From positions 177,621 through 241,620 of the forward strand of contig PCTW01000061.1 of the NCBI GenBank assembly GCA_002786715.1: a stretch of 64,000 bases of DNA, written 5' to 3'. Positions 47,225-56,563 of the stretch are shown one piece after another. The position numbers were made by a program, and so were the translations under genes. The first letter of the stretch is position 1; each line of letters starts with the position of its first letter. Source of the stretch: Bdellovibrio sp. CG22_combo_CG10-13_8_21_14_all_39_27. Its GTDB lineage: Bacteria; Bdellovibrionota; Bacteriovoracia; Bacteriovoracales; Bacteriovoracaceae. The notes under the pieces were generated by a model. The model was not told the origin of the DNA. It made no database searches and worked only from the letters and a program-made list of their open reading frames with translations.

Positions 47225-48961
47225 ATGAAGAGACGCGATTTACTAAAATATTCAGGGGTATTCGTCGGAGGAGCGATCTTGTATCGACCGAGCTTGCGGC
47301 TAGTTCAAAAAATCTTTGAAGGAAATCTCCACCAAAATCGCCAACTGACAAAACAAGAGATCCGTAATTATATCCAATTTAATCTCTATGGAGCTCCCTC
47401 TCGATGGGGTTTTGACTCCCTTTTAAAGCCTTATGAAGACTCTGCCTTTATTCAAAATAAATTTGTGGGGAATACCCTATCTCCCGCTCGTGAAGGTCAT
47501 TTAGGTTGGGATATTTCGTATCAGACGATAACTGTAAACGGATTAAATGTTCCCCCTCTTTGGAATGAAACGACCAAGCAAAATAAGAAATTTAGTTCAC
47601 TCCTTGAGAATGCTCTTTTCATTCGTGGTTGCCGTCTCAATTTTGAAGGCCATCCCGTTAATGGTGCCCAACAAGTGGCTCCTGTTACCGGAGAACTCTC
47701 AATTCACGGGAGAATCGCTGATAAGAGCAATGCTTTATTTTCTAGCATCAGTCTCGGTCATAATGCCGTTTCAAGGGCCTATAAATCAACGCAATCGCAA
47801 TTGAGCGATATTCCAGTGAGCGAAAAAAATTATGCCGAATACCTTATGCGACCTTATCTTATTCAAGATGCTGAAAGAGTTTTCGATACTTCTGATTTGG
47901 AAAAAGATATTGAGCTTATTGCCGCCGGCTACAAAGATCAGAATGTGGATACTGCCAAAATTAAAAAAGACACGTTGAAGGATATCAAAAATAATATAGA
48001 TCAATTTCTCGCTGACTATTCCTCATTATTTATTAAGTATACTCAAATTATCCAAGATGCTGTTGCTGGTCAGATTCTAGAGCACGCTATTGCGACTCCT
48101 TCATTTCCTTTTGAAGCTGATGGCAAAAAAGACTTAATGGAAATGATAGGGCCTTATCTTATATCTGATAAATTGTGCCAAAGTGAAAATATCTTTGAAT
48201 TTATGAAGACCGGAGAAATTCAATACTGGGCGCAAGAGTTCGCTCTTTGCGAGTTTCTCATCAAGAATCAATTATGCCAATCGATTCTGATTTCACCGCC
48301 CAATGAAACAGGGGATTTGATTAAGCAATGTCATGCTAAAAACGTTCTAGGTCTTAACGATCTTGAACTGAAGTATGATTCTAAGTTTAATAAATCTTCA
48401 GTTCACCTGAGGTCGGACGCAAGTCCTAAAGCTCTTTCCTATCAAGATGTCCAAATGGATTCTCATCACAACGGTGCATTCATTGAAGTCTTAAGCACTA
48501 AACTCTTTTACAAAACATTCACCTCTTGTTTATATGAATTCATTGACCAACTCAAGATGACTAAGATCGATGAACATACGAGTTTATTTGATCAATCAAT
48601 TGTTCATGTCGCCTCGGAATTTGATCGCAACCCTGACCAAAGAGGGGGAGGATCAGATCATCTGCCGCTTTCCAATCCTACGCTCTTGTTTTCAGGTTTG
48701 ATTAAAGAAACCACGGTTATCGGCAATATCTATACTGGAACACTGAAAAAGAATCCTTATGATTTGTATGGAACTTTGGGGGTGGGCGCTCCTTGCAAAG
48801 AATTAAAAGCACCCATCGGTATCGTCAACGTCTCTTCGACCATTTGCCAATTAGTGGGGATAGATCCGCTGGTTAAACGTGCTCCCTCACTTATCGAGAT
48901 AAAAAATAATCAAGTCCCGTCGGTCCTTTCAAAACCTCTCAACCTTGAGGGGATAGTATGA
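47225..48961 (+). CDS. Tat-exported DUF1501-like protein
   Basis: A 578-residue protein whose N-terminus MKRRDLLKYSGVFVGGAIL has the twin-arginine signal form. A C-terminal VASEFDRNP...GGGSDHLP region matches the DUF1501 pattern (TSEFGRTP...GRDH), a sulfatase-like fold with unknown role. Several signature residues are changed, so it is a divergent member. It directly follows the c-heme gene and overlaps the third gene by four bases. DUF1501 proteins are often paired with c-heme DUF1588-type proteins, as here. Confidence 0.72.
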   Translation: MKRRDLLKYSGVFVGGAILYRPSLRLVQKIFEGNLHQNRQLTKQEIRNYIQFNLYGAPSRWGFDSLLKPYEDSAFIQNKFVGNTLSPAREGHLGWDISYQTITVNGLNVPPLWNETTKQNKKFSSLLENALFIRGCRLNFEGHPVNGAQQVAPVTGELSIHGRIADKSNALFSSISLGHNAVSRAYKSTQSQLSDIPVSEKNYAEYLMRPYLIQDAERVFDTSDLEKDIELIAAGYKDQNVDTAKIKKDTLKDIKNNIDQFLADYSSLFIKYTQIIQDAVAGQILEHAIATPSFPFEADGKKDLMEMIGPYLISDKLCQSENIFEFMKTGEIQYWAQEFALCEFLIKNQLCQSILISPPNETGDLIKQCHAKNVLGLNDLELKYDSKFNKSSVHLRSDASPKALSYQDVQMDSHHNGAFIEVLSTKLFYKTFTSCLYEFIDQLKMTKIDEHTSLFDQSIVHVASEFDRNPDQRGGGSDHLPLSNPTLLFSGLIKETTVIGNIYTGTLKKNPYDLYGTLGVGAPCKELKAPIGIVNVSSTICQLVGIDPLVKRAPSLIEIKNNQVPSVLSKPLNLEGIV

Positions 48962-49503
48962 CGAGAAGCCTTTTAATTCTCTTTTTAAGTATTAGTTCGC
49001 TCTTTGCCGGTGAAAATCTCGCCAACCGTTACTATGTAAGTGATGTCCTGTTAAAGGCTTTTGGTGATAAAGGGCATGACATTGTTTATGACAATATTAT
49101 GAAAAATGGTCAAATCTTTGGAGGCTCTTGTGATTTTTATGAGCAAGTAAGAGTCGGAGAAAAAGAATATGCCAACCCCGAGGATCGCAATTGCCTGAAG
49201 GGCAAACAAGAATACGGCTACAAAGATCGCAACGAGTACTCAAAATTTAGAGAATCTCTCATCCTTCAATCTTGTAATGCTTTGATTAAATGTCCAGAAT
49301 GTTACCGACATTTTCTGGATAGAATAGCAAAGGCAGAAAGCCCGGTTCAATCCATCCTCAGTCAGTTTTTTTGGAATGATCGAGTCATTACTGAGCTTCT
49401 TCCCCAATACCAAAAAGTCTATGATCGTTATTTTTTCAAATCAAAAAAAGTAAAAATGACAGTTCTTAGCGCTTGTATTGATCCGCGCTGGCAGAAAATT
49501 TAA
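48958..49503 (+). CDS. Secreted protein, third gene of the heme/DUF1501 operon
   Basis: A 181-residue protein of unknown family with a signal peptide (about 1-17). It has six cysteines and an aromatic, acidic middle region. Its ATG overlaps the DUF1501-like stop (ATGA), so it is translationally coupled and probably acts with those two proteins in the periplasm. Its stop overlaps the convergent acetyltransferase gene by four bases. Confidence 0.7.
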   Translation: MTRSLLILFLSISSLFAGENLANRYYVSDVLLKAFGDKGHDIVYDNIMKNGQIFGGSCDFYEQVRVGEKEYANPEDRNCLKGKQEYGYKDRNEYSKFRESLILQSCNALIKCPECYRHFLDRIAKAESPVQSILSQFFWNDRVITELLPQYQKVYDRYFFKSKKVKMTVLSACIDPRWQKI

Positions 49504-49994
49504 TTCTTTTTTTCGAAATAAAGAATCTCAGGCGCAGCTTGATCATAATCAAAGCGCGACATTCCCAACTTTTTCAAAATGCAAATAGAAGAATGGTTGT
49601 TTACATGCGTAGAAGCAATAATGCGTTTCAGGTTGAGTTGGTCGAAACCATAGCTTATTAGAGCAGCCGAAACTTCACTCGTGAGTCCTTGTCCCCAGAA
49701 TTCTTCCCTAAGCATAAAACCGATTTCAGGTGAGTGCTCGTCAATGGTAGGGGTGAGCATAAACCAACCAAAAAGCTCATCAGTTTCCAGCAAACAAGCT
49801 GCCCAAACCCCAAGTTGTGAGATCGCGGGGTTCATCCACTTGGCCAAACATTCTTGTATTTTTTCTTCACTCTGGGGTGTTTTAAAACCGGTAAACTTCA
49901 TCACATTGGGATTGGTCATCATTTGGCGCAAAGAACTGAGGTCTGTTTCTAAAAACCGCCGCAATCTCACTCTTTTTGTTGTTAATAAAATCAT
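49500..49994 (-). CDS. GNAT-family N-acetyltransferase
   Basis: A 164-residue RimJ-type acetyltransferase. Family pattern: LTTKRVRLRRFLETD at the N-terminus, ELFGWFMLTP and EIGFMLREEFWGQGLTSEVSAALISYGF (acetyl-CoA loop motif GQGLTSE), and IASTHVNNHSSICILKKLGM. A GTG six bases upstream (50000) is an alternative start, and no good ribosome site is seen. Acceptor is unknown. Confidence 0.88.
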   Translation of the reverse strand: MILLTTKRVRLRRFLETDLSSLRQMMTNPNVMKFTGFKTPQSEEKIQECLAKWMNPAISQLGVWAACLLETDELFGWFMLTPTIDEHSPEIGFMLREEFWGQGLTSEVSAALISYGFDQLNLKRIIASTHVNNHSSICILKKLGMSRFDYDQAAPEILYFEKKN

Positions 49995-50021
49995 CAACAC
50001 TAGTTTATGCTAGAATAGCTC

Positions 50022-50147
50022 ATGAAGAAATATTTTAAATACATCGCTATCGCCGTGCTCGCTATTGGAATGATTTGGTCCAAGATGAAAATGGATGAGC
50101 ACAATAAAGATACTGTGCAGGCGATTCAACAGCTGGATGATGAGTAA
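50022..50147 (+). CDS. Tiny single-helix membrane protein
   Basis: A 41-residue open frame from ATG at 50022 to TAA at 50147. It has a basic start (MKKYFK), one hydrophobic helix (YIAIAVLAIGMIW) and an acidic, soluble tail. This is a typical small bacterial membrane protein pattern. It lies 27 bases from the divergent acetyltransferase start and ends 15 bases from the LRR gene. No ribosome site is obvious, so it remains a prediction. Confidence 0.5.
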   Translation: MKKYFKYIAIAVLAIGMIWSKMKMDEHNKDTVQAIQQLDDE

Positions 50148-50162
50148 CTAAGGTTAAAATAA

Positions 50163-52679
50163 TTACTCATTCACAAGGACTCTACAATAGTTATCCACAT
50201 TGCCTGTCGAAGTCATAGGGCAATTAGAGTTACTAGGATTTTTGTAAACAGGTGTGTTGACAAAAGTTAGTGGGCTCAAATTCATATGAGAAATAGGCCA
50301 CAGGTTATCAACAAGTGTGCCATTTAAATTTAAAGTTTTTAGAGAAATGGCATTGAGTGGCTTTAGATCGACTACTGGGTTGTAGGAAAGGTTTAAAGCT
50401 TTTAGGTTTTTATAGTCTTTTAAGCTAATTATTTGTGCAATATTGTTGCTAGAAAAATCTAAATGGGTAATGCCTTCAACATTCTGACCTAGTTCGGGAA
50501 TTGTATTAAGCTCTGATTCGTTTATAATCAATCCGCTTAGATTCTTGAAATTCTTTAAATTCAAATTCTTAAATTTAGTTTTTTTCAGTGCGAGTACTTC
50601 TAAATTTGGAAGAATATCTGAGAGTTTTTCAGGATCTAGCTCAAACTTCGGTTCATTGAGAGCAAGAACTTTAATATCGAGAGAGCTTAGACTATCAAAT
50701 TTATCGAGGTTATTTATTCCTAAGACAGATAATGGTGCACTGCTGTTTAATAATGACAATACTGCTGAGTTATAATCAAAAATTATGCTTTCCAATCGAG
50801 CTAATAATGAAGGCGACAAAACCTGTGGATTAATTTTCCCAACTTCTAAGGCCCTCACAGAATTAGGTAGGGAAGTAACTCTCAAATTTTCATTAATAAT
50901 CTTGAGTTCATTAATTGTTTTAAATTGGTCGAAACGTGCTTCATTTAGTAATGGATTGGATGAGAGATCTAACATTCCTAATCTATCGTTAGTAAATGTA
51001 GGAACCGTATTTAGGAAGTTGTGGGCTAAATTGATTTTTGAATAAGCTGACGCTGAGATTGGGTTGATATCTTTTAACTCATTGAATGAGAGGTCAAGAA
51101 ATCTAAAATCTGATACGACTGAAACCGTATTGATTTTATTATGAGAGGCATCGAGATATTCTAAGCTTTGAAAATTTTCAAGATTCAGATTGCTAAGATT
51201 ATTATATGAACATTCAAGCGAAGTTAGTTCCATTGCTTCATTTGAAGAAATACTTTCAATTTTATTCATGCTTAGGTCGAGAGACTTTATTCCTTTTAAG
51301 TGACCAATTTCGACATTGCCCTCAAGTTCATTATTTGCCAAATTTATTTCTCTTATTTTTGTTGAATTTGAGAAAACGGGAATCTTGGCAAATTTGTTAC
51401 TGTTCAAATATATCGACACTTCATCTGATAGATTCTCTTCGTCTATGATAAAATCTGTTAACAAGTTAGAAGAGAGCTCGATCGTCCTTGCTTCTGATAA
51501 ATCAAAGTTTGTAAGATCTAGATTTTTAAGTCGATTATTTCTTAATTCGAACTGTTTAAAACGCCTTCTTTGACTAGGAGGAGTAATGCTTTTTAGGCGA
51601 TTGTAAGATAGCGAGAAAGATGTGAGAGAAGGGAAATTGTTAAAATTAAATTCAGTGAGGTTATTGTTTTTTAAAATCAATGTTTCAATTTTATTTAAAG
51701 GCACAACCTGTTCAAAATGATTGAGCGAGTTATTTGAAACATTTAGTGAATTTAAATCTTTCATAGAGTTAATATAAGAAATGAGTTTGTCTCCGTCTGC
51801 GATTTCATTATTGCTGAGATCTAATGTTTCAAGATTTTCCATTTTAGAAAGAAAGCTAATATCCTTTATTTTATTATTTGAAACATTTAATAATTTGAGA
51901 AAAGACAAATTTTTAAGATAAGAAAAATCTATAAACTGAGAACGATTGCAAGCTCTACAATTATTTCTGGTTACCATGTCGCAATCTGTTTCACATCGAA
52001 AACTAAAACTTTCTAAATTGACTAAATGCTGAATTCCATCGAGGTTCATTAAATTGTTGTTTCCATCTAACGTGAGATAAAGCAAATTTCCCATCGACAT
52101 CAATGGTCGAACAGTACTTATGTCCATTCCCATGAGATTTAAATCAATAAGCTTGGTGAATTTCTTTAAAGGTTCTATATCTTTAATTGGCCCTTTCTTG
52201 CCTCCGATGGTGCTCAGATTTGCTAATTTTAAGAACATAAGTCTCTTTGAATGTGGTATCAAAAAAGTCAAATCTTGAAGTTCATCTCCTGCTTTAGAAA
52301 TTCTTACGTGTACTGAAAAATCTAAAAGATTCTTCAGATGAGAAATGACGTCCTTGTTCTTTCTAGTCATGACGTCACTGTCGGCAATATAAATTTTCCA
52401 AAGATCTGGTAACTCCAATAATGGAGAAAGATCATACTCTTGTAGTTCTGCAGTTTCTGAAAATGATTGAGCGATATTTACTGATTGAACTCCATTTGGG
52501 TTAGCTACTAATTGCTCACAGGAATGTTTATTTCCATTGAGCGTATTGCTCGCTGAATGGATAATGTCAGTTATTGTTTTTTTTATTCCGACGGGCGCAT
52601 TCTCGTCGCAGAATTCTGGATTAAAGGCCCAAGCATTGTGACAAAAAATAATAAAGAATAATGCGAGTATTTTATTCAT
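50163..52679 (-). CDS. Secreted leucine-rich-repeat protein
   Basis: The protein has 838 residues from the ATG at 52679, which overlaps the end of the upstream gene by eight bases; a TTG at 52691 is in frame. Signal peptide about 1-18 (ending AWA). Residues ~75-820 are about 25-30 repeats of the internalin/SDS22 form, with LxxLxxLxLSxNxI spacing of 20-23 residues. No enzymatic domain is seen, so it should be a surface or periplasmic binding protein. Its only operon partner is the caspase-like protein upstream. LRR secreted proteins of this length suit recognition or adhesion. Confidence 0.85.
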   Translation of the reverse strand: MNKILALFFIIFCHNAWAFNPEFCDENAPVGIKKTITDIIHSASNTLNGNKHSCEQLVANPNGVQSVNIAQSFSETAELQEYDLSPLLELPDLWKIYIADSDVMTRKNKDVISHLKNLLDFSVHVRISKAGDELQDLTFLIPHSKRLMFLKLANLSTIGGKKGPIKDIEPLKKFTKLIDLNLMGMDISTVRPLMSMGNLLYLTLDGNNNLMNLDGIQHLVNLESFSFRCETDCDMVTRNNCRACNRSQFIDFSYLKNLSFLKLLNVSNNKIKDISFLSKMENLETLDLSNNEIADGDKLISYINSMKDLNSLNVSNNSLNHFEQVVPLNKIETLILKNNNLTEFNFNNFPSLTSFSLSYNRLKSITPPSQRRRFKQFELRNNRLKNLDLTNFDLSEARTIELSSNLLTDFIIDEENLSDEVSIYLNSNKFAKIPVFSNSTKIREINLANNELEGNVEIGHLKGIKSLDLSMNKIESISSNEAMELTSLECSYNNLSNLNLENFQSLEYLDASHNKINTVSVVSDFRFLDLSFNELKDINPISASAYSKINLAHNFLNTVPTFTNDRLGMLDLSSNPLLNEARFDQFKTINELKIINENLRVTSLPNSVRALEVGKINPQVLSPSLLARLESIIFDYNSAVLSLLNSSAPLSVLGINNLDKFDSLSSLDIKVLALNEPKFELDPEKLSDILPNLEVLALKKTKFKNLNLKNFKNLSGLIINESELNTIPELGQNVEGITHLDFSSNNIAQIISLKDYKNLKALNLSYNPVVDLKPLNAISLKTLNLNGTLVDNLWPISHMNLSPLTFVNTPVYKNPSNSNCPMTSTGNVDNYCRVLVNE

Positions 52680-54027
52680 TTGTTTTCTCAATGTAATTTG
52701 GAATGGAAAGCGTTTGCTTTAATACGAGTTCTTGCAATAATCCACTTTGTGAAATGGACTGATTGTTTAATTTTGCCTTTGCCGCACCTAAGAGAAGCTC
52801 ATGCCAATTTAGATTACGATACCAAAGGCTTCCCTGAGCAGTGTAATAGGATCTCAGATTGGCGAGAGTTTTGGTGTAATCGTTGAGTAGCACTTTCTTT
52901 TGGATATTGGTTTCACAAGATTCAAACATGATGAAGGCAATTTCATTCTCTACTTCTGCATTTAAGGTCAAATTGGTGATCAGTTGAGGTGCTTTTAAAT
53001 GATTCATTCCGAAATGATTGAGAGAGCTCAAGCCGGCGTTACCACCAAGGCCAGCAATTCCTCCTAGACCAGTTGAAGCTCCTAGCTGCCCTCTGTTTCC
53101 AAGTCCGCCATTTTCGAGTGATAATCGGGCTCGGTTGCCAAGAGATTGTCCATATGAATTGAAATCAAATAAATTGATATCCCCTAGGCCTGCTTGACCG
53201 GGAACTATTGGCTTGTAGTTTTTTAACTCATCTACTCTTGAAATGATTTCATCTTGGCACTTTGTTTTGTCTTCTTCTTGATAAGACGTTAGTCCCGTTA
53301 ACAAAAACTCTTTGGATCCATGAGATTTGAGGTGAAGAAAAGGAACATAGTCAGAATAAGGAAAAATATCTTGTCTGACATAGGAAATGAGATCGAATAA
53401 ATAATCAGGATGGGCAAATGGGTTTCTTTTCGCAAACTGATATCCAATATCTACATAAGTGCCATCTTCGAGTTCTGTATAACGTGGATACCGAATAAGA
53501 TGCATCATATAGGCTAGTTGCTCATAAATATCGATCGTTGCGGCATTTTCAATGATGTATCTTTTTGTGTTAAGTGATTCTATTAATTCAGAAGGGTAAT
53601 CTCTCGATTCTACTTTTCCATTTTTACAAAATAGGAACGAGGGGGTTTCATTTTCGGCATTCACATAATGAGAGTTTAGAAACACAATCCAATTCACTAA
53701 TTTGTTTTTCGAACATACTTCACGCAATTTTTTAACTTCGAAATCAACCGAAGCCTGCATAAAAGGCTCTAGAGTATCAACTGCATAATAGACTAAGAAC
53801 GGACTCTTTTCCGGTTGAGATAAGTTATTCTTAAACTGATATAGACTTGGTTGAGTTGGGTCTGCACTACAGGGTATTTTTGATTGATTAGTTCCAAAAA
53901 CAAAAGGAGAGGCACATGTAACCTCCAAATTTGTATTTTGTTGCTGATTCTGACCGCAGCTTTCAAGTCCCGCATTGGCGCTTTGAGAGACGATTAGGGA
54001 TAATAGCAGAGTAGAAAAGATCTTCAT
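52672..54027 (-). CDS. Secreted protein with a caspase-like (clan CD) His/Cys pattern
   Basis: A 451-residue protein with a signal peptide (1-19, ending SANA). I do not recognise a named family. Two spots fit a clan CD cysteine protease core: a hydrophobic strand ending in His-Gly (VPFLHLKSHG; H236-G237) and a hydrophobic strand followed by Cys (IAFIMFESCE; C371). An N-terminal strand LVYYAVDTLEPFM followed by helix and NWIVFLNSH could be the first beta strands. Between His and Cys lies a Gly/Leu/Asn-rich insert at about 285-345. Clostripain (C11) has similar architecture, so this is a candidate protease, unproven. Its gene is coupled to the LRR gene. Confidence 0.55.
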   Translation of the reverse strand: MKIFSTLLLSLIVSQSANAGLESCGQNQQQNTNLEVTCASPFVFGTNQSKIPCSADPTQPSLYQFKNNLSQPEKSPFLVYYAVDTLEPFMQASVDFEVKKLREVCSKNKLVNWIVFLNSHYVNAENETPSFLFCKNGKVESRDYPSELIESLNTKRYIIENAATIDIYEQLAYMMHLIRYPRYTELEDGTYVDIGYQFAKRNPFAHPDYLFDLISYVRQDIFPYSDYVPFLHLKSHGSKEFLLTGLTSYQEEDKTKCQDEIISRVDELKNYKPIVPGQAGLGDINLFDFNSYGQSLGNRARLSLENGGLGNRGQLGASTGLGGIAGLGGNAGLSSLNHFGMNHLKAPQLITNLTLNAEVENEIAFIMFESCETNIQKKVLLNDYTKTLANLRSYYTAQGSLWYRNLNWHELLLGAAKAKLNNQSISQSGLLQELVLKQTLSIPNYIEKTNE

Positions 54028-54154
54028 AAATTCCTAAGTTCTTAAATTTGCTGCTCTTTTAGGGTAAGAGGTCAGTTATGGCAATAAATAAATTTTCACG
54101 AGAAAAAATTACACTCCGGATTGTACTTAACTTCTTAAAATTGCAAAGTAAGGC

Positions 54155-56563
54155 ATGGAATTTAAAAGTCCAAAAGTTATCAAAATGAAGCTCCTCTTTT
54201 GGGGTTTTGTGCCGCTTGTTTTAGTGGCACTCTTCTTCTTTTTTAGAACAGTCAATTTTACGCTTAATACTTATGATCAAATTGCAAATCATCAAGAAGT
54301 GGTTGATGCTGATCTCATTACCCATAGTAAAATATCTTTTGATTCGTTTGAGAAATGTCAAAATGACTTCTGCTCCATTTTTACAATGAATGGTGATGCT
54401 CATTGGACTGACATTTCTTTGTTTCAGTATGACATTAAAAGTCATTCTGGATATCAGAGTGGACTAGAAAATAGGTCCATACAGTATCAATTACAAATTG
54501 ATTCGCAAAAATTAAAATCACTTTCTCAAGATGATTTGGCAATTACTTTTCCCTATATTTATCTTAATCGCTTCGGAATATATTTGAATGGTCTTTTAAT
54601 TCAAGTGGGACGCGGGAATAATAGCGTTGAAGCACTGACTGTAGTATCTATTCCTAAGAATGCGTTAGCTGAAGAAGAAGTTGTCATTACAATATTAGGG
54701 GAGCTTGATTCTGTTGATCTTGGTCTCAATAGCTACGTGAAACCCTTGATAGGACCTCAATCAATTCTCAAAGAAATTGCCCTTGATAACGAACGGGCGA
54801 TGATTACTTATTATCTTTTATTTTTTATTTCTTTTGGAACGTTATTTGTTTTGTTCTCAATGCTGATGTTCTTTACTCAAAAGAAGTCCGCTTATGTTAA
54901 TGTCACGGTCTTCACTTTATGTGCCTTAACTGATCTTTTAATGAGAAGTGACCTGTTAGCAGCTTATATTAACTTGAATCAGATGCTGACGATTTTGAAT
55001 GTTGCTCATCTCTTAGGGAGCATGGCCCTATTCAGATTCTTTGTGACTTTCTTAAATTTAAAAGTTTCCGATAAGATTATTTCAGCTTTTGGTGGTGGAT
55101 TGCTGGCTTTTGGTTTATTTATTTCTTATAGCTTTGCTCATAACTTATTACCATTTTCAATTCCTCAAATCTTTCTGATCAACAATTCCATTCGATTTTT
55201 TATCGTTTTGACTGCTTTATTTTTCTCCGCTTTTGAAATTGTCAGAGTGAAACGAAAAGAGATGGTACTTTATGGTTTTTCGTTTGCACTATCTTTGCTT
55301 GTCGGTTTGATGGGCTATCTTTATTATTTTTATAATGCAGAGTTTTATAATCCGATAGTCGATGTTCTTTTCTGTCTTTTCATATCGATTAATACATTTA
55401 TTGAATTTGGCCAAAAGGAAAAAACAGTTCTTGTTCAAGAGCGATTACTGCTTCAGCAGGAGAGAGACGTGGCCATTGGTAAAACGGCGGGAATGTTGGC
55501 GCACGATGTGCGAAAGCCGTTCGCTCAGCTCGATATGATTTTAAGTCAAATGGAGTCAGGAGATTTGGGACCTGAGTTTTTAAGAAACTCAGCCTTGGAA
55601 ATAAAGCAATCTCTCAATCACGTTACCTCGATGGTAAGTGAAATTATGGATTTTGGAAGAGATTCTGAGATTCAGTTACATTCTATTTCTTTGAAAGAAA
55701 CCATCGGCAAGGCCCTAAAACAGTTGATGATCGTAGATGATGGCCTTGAAATCCATTTCAATCATGTCCACAACGTTTTGGGAGATCAGGGACGCCTGAT
55801 AAGAGCACTGGTTAACGTTCTAAGTAATGGGATCGAAGCTTCTGAGAGTTTAAATTTAGATAAGAACACTCTTGTTATTGAGACTTCTGAAGATGAACAT
55901 TTCAGCGAGATCAGAGTTATTAACGATGGCCCCCTTATTCCCGATGAGATCATTGAGATTATTTTTGATCCATTTGTAACCAGTGGAAAAAATCATGGTA
56001 CTGGACTAGGATTGGCCAGTGTTAAAAAGATTATTGATCTCCATAAGGGAATTATCACAATTCAAAATAGAGAGGATCAGCGAGGTGTCGTGGTCTCTAT
56101 TAAGGTATTGAAGTCGAATGATCTTGATGTTTCTGCTCAGAAAGCTGAGACTCTTGCACAAAAAGTTAGAATTCTGGCTTGTGATGATTCATTTCTTCCT
56201 CTCTTTATGCTTGAAGAAATATTAAAGAGTATTCCTGGATTAGATTTTGAACTGCAAACATTCAAAACTGCTGAAGACCTGTTAAGTATTTCAGAAGTCG
56301 AAAAGTATGATTATCTTTTTTCAGATGTCAATTTAACCGATGGTGGTGGTACGCTCAATGGACCTGAGCTTATTCAACTTGCGAAAGGGAAAAATAACAA
56401 TCTTCAATGTTATCTTTGGAGTAATTTCGTTGATCACAAGTTGGAAAAAACAGCTCTTGATGTTGGGGCCATTACAATATTAGCAATGCCATTAGAAAGT
56501 GATCAAATTGCATCTGTATTCAGAATTATAGCTCAAGACCAAGAAGGCGCATCTTTGTATTAA
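54155..56563 (+). CDS. 7TM hybrid histidine kinase with degenerate receiver
   Basis: The protein has 802 residues. Order: membrane helix (about 10-30), periplasmic sensor to about 205, seven predicted helices between about 210 and 420 (7TMR-DISM-like), coiled coil, HisKA with H450 in LAHDVRKPFAQLD, ATPase with GTGLGLASVKK, and a C-terminal receiver-like domain (about 680-795). The receiver keeps an Asp in LFSDVNLTD, but the conserved lysine is Met (ILAMPLE), so phosphotransfer may be altered. It overlaps the convergent NtrC-type gene by 38 bases. It probably senses an envelope signal and works with that regulator; the link is inference. Confidence 0.85.
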   Translation: MEFKSPKVIKMKLLFWGFVPLVLVALFFFFRTVNFTLNTYDQIANHQEVVDADLITHSKISFDSFEKCQNDFCSIFTMNGDAHWTDISLFQYDIKSHSGYQSGLENRSIQYQLQIDSQKLKSLSQDDLAITFPYIYLNRFGIYLNGLLIQVGRGNNSVEALTVVSIPKNALAEEEVVITILGELDSVDLGLNSYVKPLIGPQSILKEIALDNERAMITYYLLFFISFGTLFVLFSMLMFFTQKKSAYVNVTVFTLCALTDLLMRSDLLAAYINLNQMLTILNVAHLLGSMALFRFFVTFLNLKVSDKIISAFGGGLLAFGLFISYSFAHNLLPFSIPQIFLINNSIRFFIVLTALFFSAFEIVRVKRKEMVLYGFSFALSLLVGLMGYLYYFYNAEFYNPIVDVLFCLFISINTFIEFGQKEKTVLVQERLLLQQERDVAIGKTAGMLAHDVRKPFAQLDMILSQMESGDLGPEFLRNSALEIKQSLNHVTSMVSEIMDFGRDSEIQLHSISLKETIGKALKQLMIVDDGLEIHFNHVHNVLGDQGRLIRALVNVLSNGIEASESLNLDKNTLVIETSEDEHFSEIRVINDGPLIPDEIIEIIFDPFVTSGKNHGTGLGLASVKKIIDLHKGIITIQNREDQRGVVVSIKVLKSNDLDVSAQKAETLAQKVRILACDDSFLPLFMLEEILKSIPGLDFELQTFKTAEDLLSISEVEKYDYLFSDVNLTDGGGTLNGPELIQLAKGKNNNLQCYLWSNFVDHKLEKTALDVGAITILAMPLESDQIASVFRIIAQDQEGASLY

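Noticed and set aside
50163..52679. Regular DNA-level repeats in the LRR gene that could look like an array
   Set aside because: The repeats are protein-level leucine-rich repeats with variable spacing of 20-23 codons, no conserved spacer/repeat structure and no cas genes.
52985..53170. Gly/Leu/Asn-rich stretch in the caspase-like protein, considered as a collagen-like or silk-like domain
   Set aside because: It is short, irregular, and lies as an insert between two core strands, so a flexible loop is the simpler reading.
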